From assembly GCF_007655135.1 (NCBI RefSeq), contig NC_045133.1, positions 25,889,845 through 25,953,844 on the forward strand: a DNA stretch of 64,000 nucleotides, written 5' to 3'. Both the position numbers and the translations under genes were made by a program. This stretch comes from Punica granatum. Its lineage: Eukaryota; Streptophyta; Magnoliopsida; Myrtales; Lythraceae. Positions 1 through 12,064 of the stretch are shown piece by piece. How positions within the stretch are numbered: the first letter of the stretch is position 1; each line of letters begins with the position of its first letter. The notes beneath the pieces are model-generated. The model had not been told where the DNA came from. It did no database searches and saw only the letters and a list, made by a program, of their open reading frames with translations.

Positions 1-1446
1 AAAATCAAGCGGCGAGCTGACGGATCTGTTGAGCGATACAAGGCCCGTCTCGTGGCAAAAGGGTTCACGCAGGTTGAAGGAATTGATTTTCATGAAACTT
101 TTGCTCCAGTCGCTAAGCTCGTGACTGTCCGCTGCTTTCTTGCCGTTGCAGTAGCTAAGCAATGGGAAATTCATCAAATGGATGTGCACAATGCATTTCT
201 TCATGGTGATCTGGACGAAGAAGTGTACATGTCTCCTCCGCCTGGTCTTTGTTCTACTCAACCAGGACAAGTTTGTCGACTTCATAAATCTCTATATGGG
301 CTTCGCCAAGCATCTCGGAATTGGTTTTCTAAACTGGCTGACGCCTTATACACCTTTGGCTTCAAGCAATCTGGAGCAGATCACTCGCTTTTCACCTTCT
401 TTAGAGGTACGGTGTTTCTTGCAGTGCTTGTTTATGTGGATGATCTTATCATTGCTGGGAACTCGTCTAGGCAATGTGCATCATTCAAGGAGTATCTCAG
501 TTCATGTTTTCGCATCAAAGACTTGGGATTTTTGCGATACTTTCTTGGCATTGAGGTATCTCGCATGGATTCCGGCTTATTTCTCTGTCAGCGCAAGTAC
601 GCCCTAGATATCCTATCTGAATGCGGGATGTTAGGATCACGACCGTCCGATTTTCCTATGGAGCAGAATCATCGTCTTGCGTTCAACTCAGGGGATGTTC
701 TCTCTGACCCAGGTTGTTATCGCCGTCTAGTTGGAAGACTTCTTTATCTCACAATAACCAGGCCGGAACTTAGTTACTCTGTTCAGATTCTAACTCAATT
801 CATGCAGAATCCTCGACAAGATCATTGGGATGCTGCTATTAGAATACTGCGCTATATCAAACAGTCGCCTGGACAAGGCATTTTTATCCGGCCGAATTCT
901 CTCGAGCTATCTGCCTTTTGTGATTCTGATTGGGCCAGTTGTCCCATGACAAGAAGGTCTCTGACGGGTTATTTCATCACTCTTGGAGGTAGCCCTATCT
1001 CTTGGAAGACAAAGAAACAAACTACTGTCTCTCGCTCCTCTGCTGAGGCCGAATATAGGGCAATGGCTGCTACGGTCAGTGAAGTAATATGGTTGCGCAG
1101 TCTATTATCTTCTCTCGAAGTTCCATCATCCCGACCTACTCAGCTTTTTTGCGACAATCAGGCAGCATTACATATTGCTGCGAATCCAGTATTTCACGAA
1201 CGGACCAAGCACATTGAAATTGATTGTCACTTTATTCGAGACCATATTCGCTCCAACACCATCACTACCGCTCATGTCTCCACGAAGTACCAATTAGCGG
1301 ACATTTTTACTAAAGCATTAGGCCGAGAGCGTTTTCGTTTTCTTCTCAGCAAGTTGGGCGTTCGGAATCCTCACCTCCAACTTGAGGGGGAGTATTACGA
1401 TTCTCTAGAATATTCTGAGCATCTTGTGTCATTATGTACATATTAG
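1..1446 (+). CDS. Ty1/copia polyprotein, C-terminal part (RT and RNase H), cut by window edge
   Basis: The frame is open from base 1 to the TAG at 1444-1446, so the 5' part of the element lies outside the window. The protein holds the C-terminal half of a copia Pol: the reverse transcriptase with the catalytic YVDD box (in LVYVDDLIIAG, near base 440) and the preceding LYGLRQASRNW segment, then the copia RNase H with CDSDWA, TRRSLTGYF, SRSSAEAEYRAMA and the HIEIDCHFIRD tail. These motifs are diagnostic of plant copia elements. No stop or frameshift is visible, so this stretch was recently functional. A purine tract (TTGAGGGGGAG) sits at 1382-1392, near the end of the frame, and the coding frame runs into the putative 3' LTR. 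The product would copy element RNA in a cytoplasmic particle. Family call very secure; activity is unknown because gag, protease and integrase are not in view. Confidence 0.95.
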   Translation, partial: KIKRRADGSVERYKARLVAKGFTQVEGIDFHETFAPVAKLVTVRCFLAVAVAKQWEIHQMDVHNAFLHGDLDEEVYMSPPPGLCSTQPGQVCRLHKSLYGLRQASRNWFSKLADALYTFGFKQSGADHSLFTFFRGTVFLAVLVYVDDLIIAGNSSRQCASFKEYLSSCFRIKDLGFLRYFLGIEVSRMDSGLFLCQRKYALDILSECGMLGSRPSDFPMEQNHRLAFNSGDVLSDPGCYRRLVGRLLYLTITRPELSYSVQILTQFMQNPRQDHWDAAIRILRYIKQSPGQGIFIRPNSLELSAFCDSDWASCPMTRRSLTGYFITLGGSPISWKTKKQTTVSRSSAEAEYRAMAATVSEVIWLRSLLSSLEVPSSRPTQLFCDNQAALHIAANPVFHERTKHIEIDCHFIRDHIRSNTITTAHVSTKYQLADIFTKALGRERFRFLLSKLGVRNPHLQLEGEYYDSLEYSEHLVSLCTY

Positions 1447-1544
1447 TATTTTAGGCTAGTTACTTATATTTCCTCTGTTACTTATAGTTTCCTATTTCTC
1501 CTTGTACTTGGTCCTATATGTACACGTTCTCATTAGTAATAACA
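1393..1544 (+). repeat. putative 3' LTR of the copia element
   Basis: It follows the polypurine tract at 1382-1392 directly. It begins TATTA and ends TAACA at 1540-1544, which would be the terminal pair TGTTA...TAACA if the first G has mutated to A. About 152 bp is short for a copia LTR, so the right boundary is tentative. The 5' LTR lies outside the window, so the pair cannot be compared here. Confidence 0.5.
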
Positions 1545-2370
1545 TCGACAGACAATTGTCCATTCAGTTATCTCTTATAAGTTATTAGTTTTTTCCACCT
1601 AAAAATAAGTGGATCAATCCGACTCAATCACGGAAACCCAGAAGTATAGAAGGGGCTAAGGCGGACGTACTCGATAACTTAGACCATTGATGCATCCACA
1701 GAGAAACCATTATCCACCATCTCATGATGTAGTTCTACTGCCTTCAAATTTTCATCTAGTGCTTTAAAACCCCTTGGATCTACATATAGTAAGTGCCAGC
1801 ACTATATGCAGTTTTGGAGATCGAAACGTATTAGAAGCACTTCCTAATCAGAATTACACTCGAGTGAGAATCAGCTCCGGTGACATCCTGTGGTCGAACC
1901 TTGGAAAAATATTTGAACTAGAATTAAAAAGATATATGGAATCGAATAAGTAAAAATATATTTTGAAATTAGAATTAATAAAGACACATGGAATATAGAA
2001 TAAGTAAAATAATAACAAATGAAATGATATATCGAAAATTTGAATGCACAACTTACTTGAGCCAACCTTAAGTTAACCATCTTATAATTTATAACGGGGA
2101 GGGCAGCTATTTCCTCTACAGAGTTGAGAATTGAGAAGCGACTATTGACGAAAATGAGTATTACAAATGATCCAAACCTTGGAAATCCAAAACGAGTGGA
2201 CTTTAAAAAAATTGAATATGATGCCGCGTGGATCATTTCTCAAGCCTAAATTAGAATTTAGAGCCGAAAGGTTATGATAGTAGAGAAAATTCTCAGCTTT
2301 AGAAAAAGAAAAAGAAAATAGTGGATTAAGGACGACAGAGGATTAAGCCAAATAACCCAAAAAGGGTTAT
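1545..2370. other. intergenic, no recognisable gene
   Basis: AT-rich sequence with only short chance frames. I see no domain, repeat boundary or RNA gene. Confidence 0.6.
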
Positions 2371-2725
2371 GGTAAACCTTGCGGGGCCGGTGGTTTGATT
2401 CGAGACGATAGAGGTAATTGGATTAGTGGTTTCGTACGTAATATTGACATTGCTTTCTCCGTCTTAGCTGTACTTTGAGGGTGCTTTTTTCAGTCTTGAT
2501 ATGGCGTGGTCTCTTGGCTTTCGCAGGATTATTCTGGAGGTCGATTCTGCGATTGTTAAGGAGATTGTTCCGTCCTTGTCTTGCACAAATCTGACTTTGT
2601 GTGGTTTGCTGTTGAGGGCTCGGGTCTATTTTGATAAGGATTGGTAGGTCGAAGTGAACACGCCTATCATGAAGGCAATTCCTGTGCAATTGACTTGCTG
2701 GACGATCTATCGAGTCTCCTATAAA
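2371..2725 (+). pseudogene. LINE-type RNase H-like domain relic
   Basis: Read on the plus strand, the frame gives CGAGGLIRDDRGNWISGFVRNI and, after a stop at about 2478 and a shift, ILEVDSAIVKEIV and FDKDW. This matches the RNase H-like domain (RVT_3 type) at the C-terminus of many plant LINEs: the GAGG-IRD-GNW start, the LE-D-S helix with a catalytic Asp, and the D-W segment. At least two in-frame stops and a frameshift mark it as dead. The same domain is preserved with fewer lesions at 53441-53790. It is not a host gene; a stand-alone host RNase H-like fragment is the only alternative. Confidence 0.7.
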
Positions 2726-4273
2726 GGTATTTATGTTCTTTTATAAGATAAATAAAACAAATAAATAACATATAATGATAGTTACTACCGATCCTATTCT
2801 TGAACAATGCACAAAGTAAACGTTTTGACCATGGCATTAATTTAATTGTCCTCAAGATTTGTGCAATTACGAAAACAGAAAACATAAATAGAAGAAATGT
2901 GGTAACATATGCCAAATAATTTCTCAGATAAACTTGGCAGTGATGATTTGCGCAACTGACCTACTATCAGTTCACACAAATGTGGTAACAAACCCAACAA
3001 GGCTGAATGCAAGGAATGCTGTCTGGAAACAGAGAGTTTGAAGAGGTTCGTAATACGGGTAGTTCGGGAATTTGTGTGCAATTAATCTGTCAGCAGTGGA
3101 AAAAGGTGCCTAAGGGAAGATACGATGAACAAGAACAACCCGGTCTAAGCCGTTAGTTTATGTTTCATTTTCTTAGACAGTTTCCGGCCTTTGTTTTCTT
3201 AGTTTTTAAGTCATTCTCCAGAGCCAAAAGTCCGGGTTGTTTTCCAGAACTGAATGGACTTCGAAAGTGACCTTATAGCCTCCCACCAGGTAGAGAAAGA
3301 GGCAGGCGTTCCTGAAGTTGACAAGCCAACGGTTGGACTTTACGTGAGGTTCTATTTCCGGTTTTCACATCTCTTTTACTAAGCCAGATCGATTTCCCAC
3401 ATGCTCCATTGACGATAAGTCTTCAGGTTCCCAATAGCCTGGACCACGCTAAATATTCGGGAATGCAATCCGCGCCACGTGTTAATCAATATGTTTCATA
3501 TGGGCCTTATTAACCGAAATGATGCTATGTCCTTTTTATTTCCCGGTCCTTCGGCTCCCAAGTCCCAGGCCCATTTATTCAATCAATGAAAACAAGGAGA
3601 TACAACTGGATTAAATTTTTTATTGCTTCCCCAGATCCGATTGCCGATTTCATTATTTTCTGTTACTAATAAATTGCACGTGAATTTTTAGGACAACTGA
3701 ATTATATAATGAAAGTATTTAGTTTCTTGAACGCGTAAGATTAGGTTATATTATTCTAAATTAAGAAATGACACCCATGAGGTTTGTCCCCCCCTCCCCT
3801 TTTTATTTACATTTTGGTAACCGAAAACTTAATCTAGATAAAGTCAGGCCAGTCCATTAAGGTATAAAGTTTTTTCAGCATGAATTTTCTTCATTCACAA
3901 AACTTTAACCCGAGACCTTATTTAAAAGGAGTAAATGGCTGAACCGCTTATCGACCGTACACTAAGGAATACAAGCGGATTGATTTTTTTATTTGAGTTC
4001 CGTACCTCTTTTTAAAAGGTTGCACATGAATGTTAAGAGGAAAATAAGTAATCTGGTCATTAGATGTGATTCCAGTAATGCTTAAGAGTGGGAAATAACT
4101 ATTATAAACTATTACAAATGGTTATCACGTGCGACGGGTTGTCGTGTTAGGCATATGTTCTCCCTTTCTTTCAGGAATCGCGTTTTCTTTTTGGGTAGGA
4201 TTTCATGAATCACGTTCATCTACATATATTTCTCTCTCTATATATATATTTACTTTATTTCCGACATAATTCT
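2726..4273. other. intergenic, no recognisable gene
   Basis: Mixed-composition DNA without a supportable gene. A short TA-rich run lies near 4240. I see no terminal repeats that would define an element. Confidence 0.55.
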
Positions 4274-4752
4274 TATTAAATTTCTATTGGGCTTCCACAG
4301 ATTTAGATCAATAACCATTTAAAAGCTCAAGCTGATAAGTGTTGGTACTCAAGTTTCATATAAACCCATAATTGTTCTTTCATCTTTTAAATGTGGGATT
4401 ATAATTCATAACACCCGCCCTCACGTGCAATGTGTGGTCTATTTCTGCCTACACGTTGTCACGTGCCCTTAAACACCTGCCTTCAACAATTGACCTTGAG
4501 TCGGGCTCATCTTTCGTACTCGAGCGAGGGAGGACTAACACTGGTCTCGATATTGGATAGGTGTAGAGTAAGCCCACGTGGGCACATTGAAGCGTAACCC
4601 ACTTTAATATCATATTAAATTTTCATTAGATTTATACGGACTTAGACCCATATCTACTTAAAAGCTCAAGCTGATAAGTGTTGATACTCAAATCTCATAC
4701 AAACCCATGATTGTTCTTTCATTTTTTCAATATGAGATTATAATTCATAACA
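4274..4752 (-). mobile_element. TRIM-type miniature LTR retrotransposon 1
   Basis: Two direct repeats of about 140 bp (4274-4413 and 4613-4752) share the AAGCTCAAGCTGATAAGTGT core and end in CATAACA. Read on the minus strand each starts TGTTATGAATTATAATC. Between them are about 200 bp. On the minus strand the 3' LTR (lower coordinates) is preceded by a purine-rich GTGAGGGCGGG tract, and the 5' LTR is followed by a decayed primer-binding site. The interior has no coding capacity, so it is a non-autonomous element depending on another element's enzymes. Target-site duplication is not clear. Confidence 0.7.
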
Positions 4753-5337
4753 AAGTCTCATTTAAGTCTACACAGACTTGAGCCAATTTATAACCTAAAA
4801 GCTTAAGTTGATAGATTGTTGAACCCAAATTTTATATGAGCTTATGGTTTCTTTCTCAATTATTTCGTGTGGGACAACATATTCAACACCCGCCCTCACG
4901 TGGCAGCGTGCGGTCCAGCACGTGCCACGTGCTCTTAAACATCCGTGCTCAACGATTGATCACGAACAAAACATCCTTTTTAGTGCTCGGGTGAGCGGGG
5001 GACAAACACCAAACTAATCTCGAGTTCCAAACTCGGGCCTAACTGGAAGTACACTTTTAGCTATCTCGGAACTAGACTGGATCACTCTCGAGCTTGATTA
5101 ACATGAGGCGCATTTTTGGTTGCCTCGAAACTAAATATGGTGTTGTATGAGCCAACATGTGCGCGCGAACGAAAACGTAACCCGCTCTGATACCATATAA
5201 AAGTCACACTTGAGTTTACACAGACTTGAGCACATCTGCAACCCAAACGCTTAAGCTGATAGGTTGCTGGACCCAAGCTTTATATGAGCTTATGGTTTCT
5301 TTCTCAATTTTTTCGTGTGGGACAACATATCTCAACA
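4748..5337 (-). mobile_element. TRIM-type miniature LTR retrotransposon 2
   Basis: Two repeats of about 140 bp (about 4748-4888 and 5196-5337) share GCTTATGGTTTCTTTCTCAA and GTGTGGGACAACATAT and end in CAACA. On the minus strand the 5' LTR is followed at once by TGGTATCAGAGC (5184-5195 reversed), a textbook initiator-tRNA-Met primer-binding site. The 3' LTR is preceded by GTGAGGGCGGG as polypurine tract. The 300-bp interior has no gene. Its lower boundary abuts or slightly overlaps the end of TRIM 1, giving an LTR-interior-LTR-LTR-interior-LTR chain. The two LTR families are related but distinct. Confidence 0.8.
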
Positions 5338-5867
5338 ATTCTCTTCTTAAACAAATTACCTTCTCAAAGAGAGCATAGCGCATTGGCGAAGGCCGTTAAT
5401 CTAGAAATTCCAAATTTAATACTCAGTGGGACTATCTATGCCCCTTTATTAGCTATTAGGATTTCTATTAAATTATACTAGATTCAGAGTCATTGTATGC
5501 AACTGTTTTTCCTTTTAAGAATTTTTTTAAAATCAACTGAGAACCTTTTACCTATAAAAAAAGGACCTTTCAGTATTGAAGAGTCAAATTGAATCCTCAA
5601 TAGAAGTGAATTAGTTTTTGTTTCAATTAAATGAATTGATCAATGATTCCCGTTCGTAGTTCAGGTAGGCGTATAGTATATATAGATGCAGATACTTCTC
5701 CATCTAAGAGTAATGCAATGCGCCGAGCGAGGAAGTAGTTCGGTTTTATGGAAGTAAACAATGTAAGGCACGTCTCCTATGGAGGCATAAGTGTTGACCA
5801 CGTACACTGATCAGAATGTACATTGCGAATCGAGCAGCATCATAGGACATTTGTGGGATGTACTGGC
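5338..5867. other. intergenic, no recognisable gene
   Basis: No domain, repeat boundary or RNA gene seen. It links TRIM 2 to the MITE that lies on the 3' side of permease gene A. Confidence 0.55.
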
Positions 5868-6087
5868 TTGTTTAGTTTGCAAATGTGATTTTAAAATCAC
5901 AACTTTAACCTAATTATACCCATAACAAAATAAAATAACCCATACAAAACCAAATACTGAGCCCCATTTATACCATTTTTTCACAATAAAACAAAATAAG
6001 TCATACAAAGTCAAAAGGACCCCATTTATATCACTCTTTTTCAAAATTAAAATCTAATTTTAAAATCCTACTTTGAAACTAAACGCA
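5868..6087. mobile_element. MITE with about 35-bp imperfect terminal inverted repeats
   Basis: The left end TTGTTTAGTTTGCAAATGTG followed by ATTTTAAAATC is mirrored at the right end, where the reverse complement reads TGCGTTTAGTTTCAAAGTAG followed by GATTTTAAAATT. The 220-bp interior contains two copies of CCCATTTATA. Size, inverted ends and AT-richness fit a hAT- or PIF-like MITE. The target duplication is too short or too decayed to assign the superfamily. Confidence 0.55.
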
Positions 6088-6254
6088 GCAAAACATTGCA
6101 CTATCAAGTTGGATGGACATATACAGAGGAAAAGAAGCTGTGAGCAAACTGATAGGTAGTAATAGTGCACCAGCTGCCCTTTCAACTATTTGGGAGGGTT
6201 CCTCCCTGCAAATCATCGGTAAGGTCCTTTTGCACTACATCTCATAGCTGTTTG

Positions 6255-8652
6255 TCAACTAAGTTTGGCACGAACAAGTTCCTCGAGTGACCCGATAGTT
6301 CCCATGACTGTAAGAACGAGCCCGACAGAGCTAAATGCCATCAGAAGAATCCACTCCCTACTCCAAGCTCGAACACTCTTTTGCACAATGTACATCTGCA
6401 CGGGAGCATACACTGCAAATGGCCAAAAAAATACGGCTCCCAAAACTCCGATGACCGAGGTGAAGTACGGGAACGTTATTGCTAGCAAAGTTGCTGTTGC
6501 GACGTACAACGTCCGGAAACAGGCTTGGAAGAGGTTCATCTGGATCGTCGGTAATAATGGGAACTTGAACGAAAAGGACTTGTCAAGGAACCTGCTGTCT
6601 GGGAATCTCTCACGGAACCATCTCTCCACCGTTGAGAAACACGCCTGACTGTAAATCTGATGATTGTGAGGACGCGGAAAATGACCGGCTGTTTAGCTTT
6701 CTTTCAATCATTGATAAGAAAATGAAAACAAAAAACTGACACTTTTCGACAGACAAATGGAGGGTGGAAGTTACTTGATATGCTCCCATCAGATAGATTA
6801 CAACGCAGGCATTTGCAAAGTCAACAAGCCAATAGGGCTCGTAAAAACCGAAGCCCGTGAGGAGATTCTCAGGCGTACTGTCCCCAAATGCTGCATACCC
6901 AAGGCATCCGTAGCAGAGGAAAAAGAAAGTGATGATCGAGAGCGCGATCGTGCAGGCGGCATTCATCGTCTTGTTCACTGGTGGAGGCGATTTCAGCGTG
7001 TCCTTCATTCAATGAAATCAACCCATGATTCAATCCCTCAATCATTTTTCTACTTTTCAAGATATGAGAGGTGGCAAAGATCAACCAAAAAAAAAAAAAA
7101 CTCGAACCTCGATCTCGAAAAGAATAATTGCGAATGGGTAGGCAAAAGCAATGTCTCCCAGCGCCGTGAATACTTCAAATGTTTTTTTAGCAGAATTAGA
7201 ACTGGGGACGCCCGTGATACTGCCCTTTACTGTTCCATTTTCTGCATCAAGGGGAAGTAAGTTAAGATATCGACACGACTCAGCTTTTATAGAACATTTC
7301 TCGAGGAATATCATTACAGACGAGTCACGAACCGATTACTTTTGCCAGTCCTAATCCAACGCCGATGAATGAGAAGCACAAGGACATGACCAAAGCCATT
7401 ATAGAGATCCATCTTGTGCTATGAAAATTGGGTATCTGAGAAAGAAATATATGGACGAACCCAAAGAGCATCATGTACCAATTATCCCCGTATTGGCAAG
7501 GAGCATCATGCCCATATTTGTGGTAGCAGTTTGACTGCAGAATCGCCCTGCAAATTAAGTTGGTCAGTTTTCTCTTTCTTGCCTGGTGTTTCTCTTCTCA
7601 CCAATCGAATTGGCTTCTTACCGTAGACTGCTACCAGCAGTGCTGGTGAAGACAACAGCTAACCCGAATATGTTGAATTGGACAAAAACTCCGAATATCG
7701 CGTGGTGCTTGTTACCTGCGATAGGAATTTCGTTAGTGGTGCCCTGTTCGCCTGGAAGATTATGTGCAGAACAGATTCCTGAGACAGGCACTTGTGACTG
7801 AGCTACTGAACCGAAAAAGAAGCAACTTTCAGATGCTCGGCCACAAGCTTCCTTGCTCGAAAAACTTACTGATCTTCCTAATTTATTCCTCTAACGTTTT
7901 TATTTATTTATTTTATTTATTTATTTTTTATGAAGAACATAGACGGGCATATATGCTTTCATTGAAAACAAAATGTTCCGTTGAAAAAGGAAACTACGAA
8001 TGTTCAACTGTTGAAAACATGTGAAAATTCTCTAGAGCCAGCTCCCAGATTGAAAGCTACGAATGTCAAATTGTATCGCCGGAATAATCCAGGCCAATTC
8101 CAAGAACAACAATTTACTTACCTAAATAGAGTTTAGTAGCTTCCATGAAAGACCTGTTCCTGATAGGTCCGGCCTCGGGATCTGGATGGCTGTAGCATTC
8201 AGCCATAAGGCAAGAAGAAAGAAGAGTTATTGCTGCAAAGATGATGATGCAGAGAGGGCCGAGGATCCACCCGACCTGCGCCATGCTCCATGCTAGGGAC
8301 AGCACTCCTACTCCTGCCACCCCTGTTAATATATGCGCCACCGCTGTCCATGTTGTACCTTAACATCCCGAAAAGACCAAGAGCAAAAGAGACCAAATTA
8401 AAACTAACACACAGTTTGCCGATTTTAAGCCGGTGAATGCTTGCTCTCAGCGTTCAGCTGCTAACATGTCATCTATTCTACAATCACGAGCATATCTCTA
8501 CGACAAGGCAGTTTGCATGTTCCCAATAGTGTATATATAGCACATCACTTCCCAAATCTCGTCATGGACTCACCGGTTCTCTTAATGAGGTCGTCCGAAG
8601 AATCAACACTGCGGATTAAGCTCGAATATAGATCAGCGTCCACTTCTCCCAT
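6255..8652 (-). CDS. amino acid permease A (AAP7-like), 7 exons, 462 aa
   Basis: Coding exons in transcription order: 8574-8652, 8122-8358, 7622-7715, 7333-7547, 7108-7241, 6775-7002, 6255-6656. All introns are GT-AG, joins keep frame and no stop interrupts. The product is a plasma-membrane amino acid-proton symporter of the AAAP/ATF1 family, with about 11 membrane helices. Visible hallmarks are GTTWTAVAH at the start of helix 1, SQIPNFHSTRW before helix 5, and GYAAFGDSTPENLLTGFGFY followed by EPYWLVDFANA near residues 290-320. The start ATG at 8652 gives MGEVDADLYSSL. This is the most diverged of the four copies (SMAQVGW, YSHPDPEAGP). Exon 6 ends CAA before GTAACT where the others have CAG. 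Substrate range cannot be read from sequence; the AAP7-type assignment is from overall motif resemblance. Confidence 0.93.
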
Positions 8653-9840
8653 TTCCCCGCTCTCGTCCCCTGTTAGTGCTACAAAATGACTTCGCAAATT
8701 CCAAAGAGCAGCATTTTACACATTATATAATTGTTTTGTTTCCATCCACCATTCTTTCGTTTCCATCACATGCTTTAATCAGTTGCATGGCCGTTAGGTG
8801 AAGGAGTCATCGATATAAGATGATCAGTCTTGTCATCGTGACCACACAACGATGTGGTTGAGTTAATTATTAAAAGGAAGAATAAAAGGAAGGACAAACG
8901 AGTGATTGATCGAGCAAAAGAGAATGTGACAGCAGAAAACATGATCGGATTGTCGAGTTAATTATTAAAAGGAAGAATAAACGAGTGATTGATCGAGTAA
9001 AAGAGAATGTGACCACAAAAAACATGGTTGGATTGCATAAAAAAAACTCTAAAGACGGGCCTACTCCTAAACATTTTTCTCAATGCGTACAGATCACACT
9101 TTGTGTGTTACTTCAGTAGATAAATAGGGTAGAGCCCATGGAATTCAAAAAATACAGGGACGTGGTAAAACAATTCCAGAAATATCGTTAAGCAACAAAT
9201 GACCTAAGCTGTTAGGAATTGAAAACAAACAACGGACACCAAAGGGCAGGGAAATGGCTCGTCCGGCGAGTCAAAGAGTTTCCTTATAGAAGGACATAGT
9301 GAAGCCACCTTCCAAATCATGGACTTTGTGTGGTCTTTCAATGCCAGGGAACATATTTGGTCCGTTTAAGAAACTGTACCTTCATACATATATATTGTGC
9401 TACCGAATCAATTTTTTAGATATACGTCTTCATCAAAAAAAATAAAAGGATCAAATTGGGAAAATCTCCAACTTGTCTGACAGGAGGAGAGAGAGGAGTT
9501 TTTTTTTTTTTTAAATGAAAAGGAGATAAGGCATTTGGGCCATCAAATCAAATATCTCTATCTATTGGCTGAACGCTTGTGGCCCGATCACCCCACCTCC
9601 TGCCGCTGCTGCAGGCTGCAGCCGCTTTTTCTGTTTGTTGCGCGGACCCCCACCCCTACCCTCCAAAATGAAAGCAATGTCAACGGCGGGACTCGCCCGA
9701 CACCCCACTATACAAATTTTATTTTTACTGTGAAAACGTTATCTTTTGATATTTTAAATTTGAATATCAGCTTTATTCTTTTTACGAATCGTAAATTCAT
9801 AGAGATAGTGATTTGTGATAAATTTTAATCATTCAAACGA
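8653..9840. other. 5' flank of gene A
   Basis: Non-coding. Only the first tens of bases (ACAAAATGA near 8690) resemble the flanks of B, C and D; beyond that the similarity stops, presumably because of later insertions. A 95-bp direct duplication lies at 8860-9041. No promoter element can be assigned with confidence. Confidence 0.5.
8860..9041. repeat. two tandem copies of a 95-bp sequence
   Basis: GAGTTAATTATTAAAAGGAA starts at 8860 and again at 8955. Both copies continue through GAGTGATTGATCGAG and AAAGAGAATGTGAC to AAACATG. The second copy lacks a short internal piece. It lies in the 5' flank of gene A. Confidence 0.8.
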
Positions 9841-12064
9841 CCTTCATTTCATAATATCAGTGACATGCAATAATATTTTTCTAAATATCATAATAATCAA
9901 TTAATTATTTGTTAGTGTTCTATCTTTTGCAATGTATCGGTTTGCTATTATATATATATATATATTATTTATTTAGATTTTTGAAAAACAAATTACTTAT
10001 TGAGCCATATTGACTAATTATTCGCTTGATGATTTCAACAATTTTATATTTAAGAAATTGTGTATCGTCATTTATATAAAATAATTTTCTAATGAATTAT
10101 ATTATAAATTAATCTAAATATTAGATTTCACCTAGAAAATGATATCCACATTTACTTTTATATATTTTTTAAATTATGTTGGTTTGGAAGAACTCGCTCT
10201 TATATTAGATGGTGTATTTTATAATTTAGAGAAGAAATATATATATATTAATTATCTTTTATATAGTGTATTCTTAATTATCTTTCTGTTTTATATTAAA
10301 AATATTATATAAGATAGTTATTCCAGGCCCCCATATGGGCCCTGGAAGTGAATGGGAATTTTCCCCCCTCTCTCCTCTCTCTCTCTCTGTCTTCTTTTTC
10401 TTTTCTTTTTTTTAAACTTTTGAATTTTCAAATTCTTTCAATTTCTCCCCCTTTTTTCCATATTTTCAAATCAAACCTGAATAATATATTATGTAATCCG
10501 ATCAATTTGTTATGATAAATGAACCGATCGTTATAGTTGAATCACTTATTTCTGAAAAAAAAAAAATATATATATATATATATTTAAATTTTTAACCTTT
10601 TAAATTTCCAATTCTGTTTTAATGTCTCCCTATTCTATTTTTCAATCCAATCTGAATAAGGTATTAGATAATATGGTCGATCAGTTAGACTAAATAATCT
10701 GATCGTTATAATAAGACCACTTATTTCTAAAAAAATATATTTCCCGTATTTTTATCTTAAAAAATTAGAAAAAATTTCGTATTTGAAGTGCTATATATTC
10801 ACACAATATTTTTTTTTTCAATTTTTAGGTTACGAGTGGGGAATATTTTCCCTCTCCCATGAGTCTATTTTTTATTAATTTCCTTCTTTGGTCTAGTGTT
10901 TCTGAATTTGGGCCAGCGAGGTAATGATGTAACTTGGTTAACCAGTCAAGTCAAATGATCCTATTCATTACGATTAGAAGCAAACTTATGGAATCAAACC
11001 TCTAGTGTTCATAAGTAAATATAACGTCATATTTTTTGCCCATGTGGTGTACAAGCTTTTCTCATTTTTTTTCTCGATCACTATAGGATTTTACATCATG
11101 CGAGCTGAATAAGCTATTAGGTAATTTGATCAACCCTCTATGCTGAATAATCCGATTGTATGTTAGACCACTTATTTCCCAATTTTTTCCCCTAACTTCT
11201 ATTTAGAGAACTCAAAAGAAATTCCACATTAGAAGCACTAAATATACAAATTAGTATATATGTATTTTTTTTTTCAAATTTTAAGTTGCAAGTGGCGAAC
11301 TATTTCCCTCTCCTAGATGTCTTTCATTTTTTTTAAAATTTCCTTTTTATCCTATGTTTTAAAATCCAGCCTGACAAAGTAGCAATGTAACTCGATTAAC
11401 CCGTCAAGTCAAATGAGTTGATCAAATTATGGCATCAGTTATTTCTAAAAAATTAGTTTTATGTTTTTTTTTATCTAGATTTATCTTTGTGACGTGCAAG
11501 TTCTTCCTCTTTTTTTTTATTTACAATTACTATATATAAAAATAAAGTCACCCATGTAAGTGAACCTTTTTTTTAACAAGTACTATATGAAAAAAAAATG
11601 GTACTTATGGAAGTGAAACTTTAGCGTTTACAAGTAAATATAATGCCACACTTTTTGCCTATACAATTACAAGCTTTTCTATTTTTTTTATCACTATAGA
11701 ATTTGACACGACCATGTGTTTTACTTTACTCTCTATTTATTTTACCTTTTTTTTAATGAGTTATACATATACCCTTTACCTGTTTTTTAACAATTTTTCA
11801 TTCATAGACACAACTTCTTCCTCTATATTGTATCTTTCTTAAGAAGTATACTAATTAAACACATACTTTTTGAGTTATAAATATTTTTTTTCTTTTATCC
11901 ATATAAAAAGAACTATAAACATTCCAAATCTATTGTTTTAAGATATTATAATCATACATAAATAAGCGGATATAAGAAATAATAATTCTTTAATATTACT
12001 TTTATCTAACAAATTATTTGAGGGAACATTTGTACCCGCGGTGAAGCACGAGCACATTTCCTAG
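9841..12064. repeat. AT-rich block with degenerate repeats, ending in a Helitron-like 3' end
   Basis: A sequence resembling CTGAATAAG-TATTAG-TAAT-GATCA followed by CCACTTATTTCT recurs at about 10470-10560, 10650-10730, 11100-11180 and 11355-11455. Each is followed by a poly-T/A tract. The block closes with TACCCGCGGTGAAGCACGAG and a CTAG|T at 12061-12065, which has the look of a plant Helitron 3' end (GC-rich hairpin then CTAG before T). The 5' end could not be fixed. No coding sequence is visible. Confidence 0.45.

Noticed and set aside
6265..6648. Open frame antisense to exon 7 of permease A, with counterparts opposite B, C and D (21124-21402, 40944-41222, 50447-50716)
   Set aside because: It mirrors a conserved coding exon; codon constraint on the sense strand explains the open antisense frame. 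It has no own homology signature.
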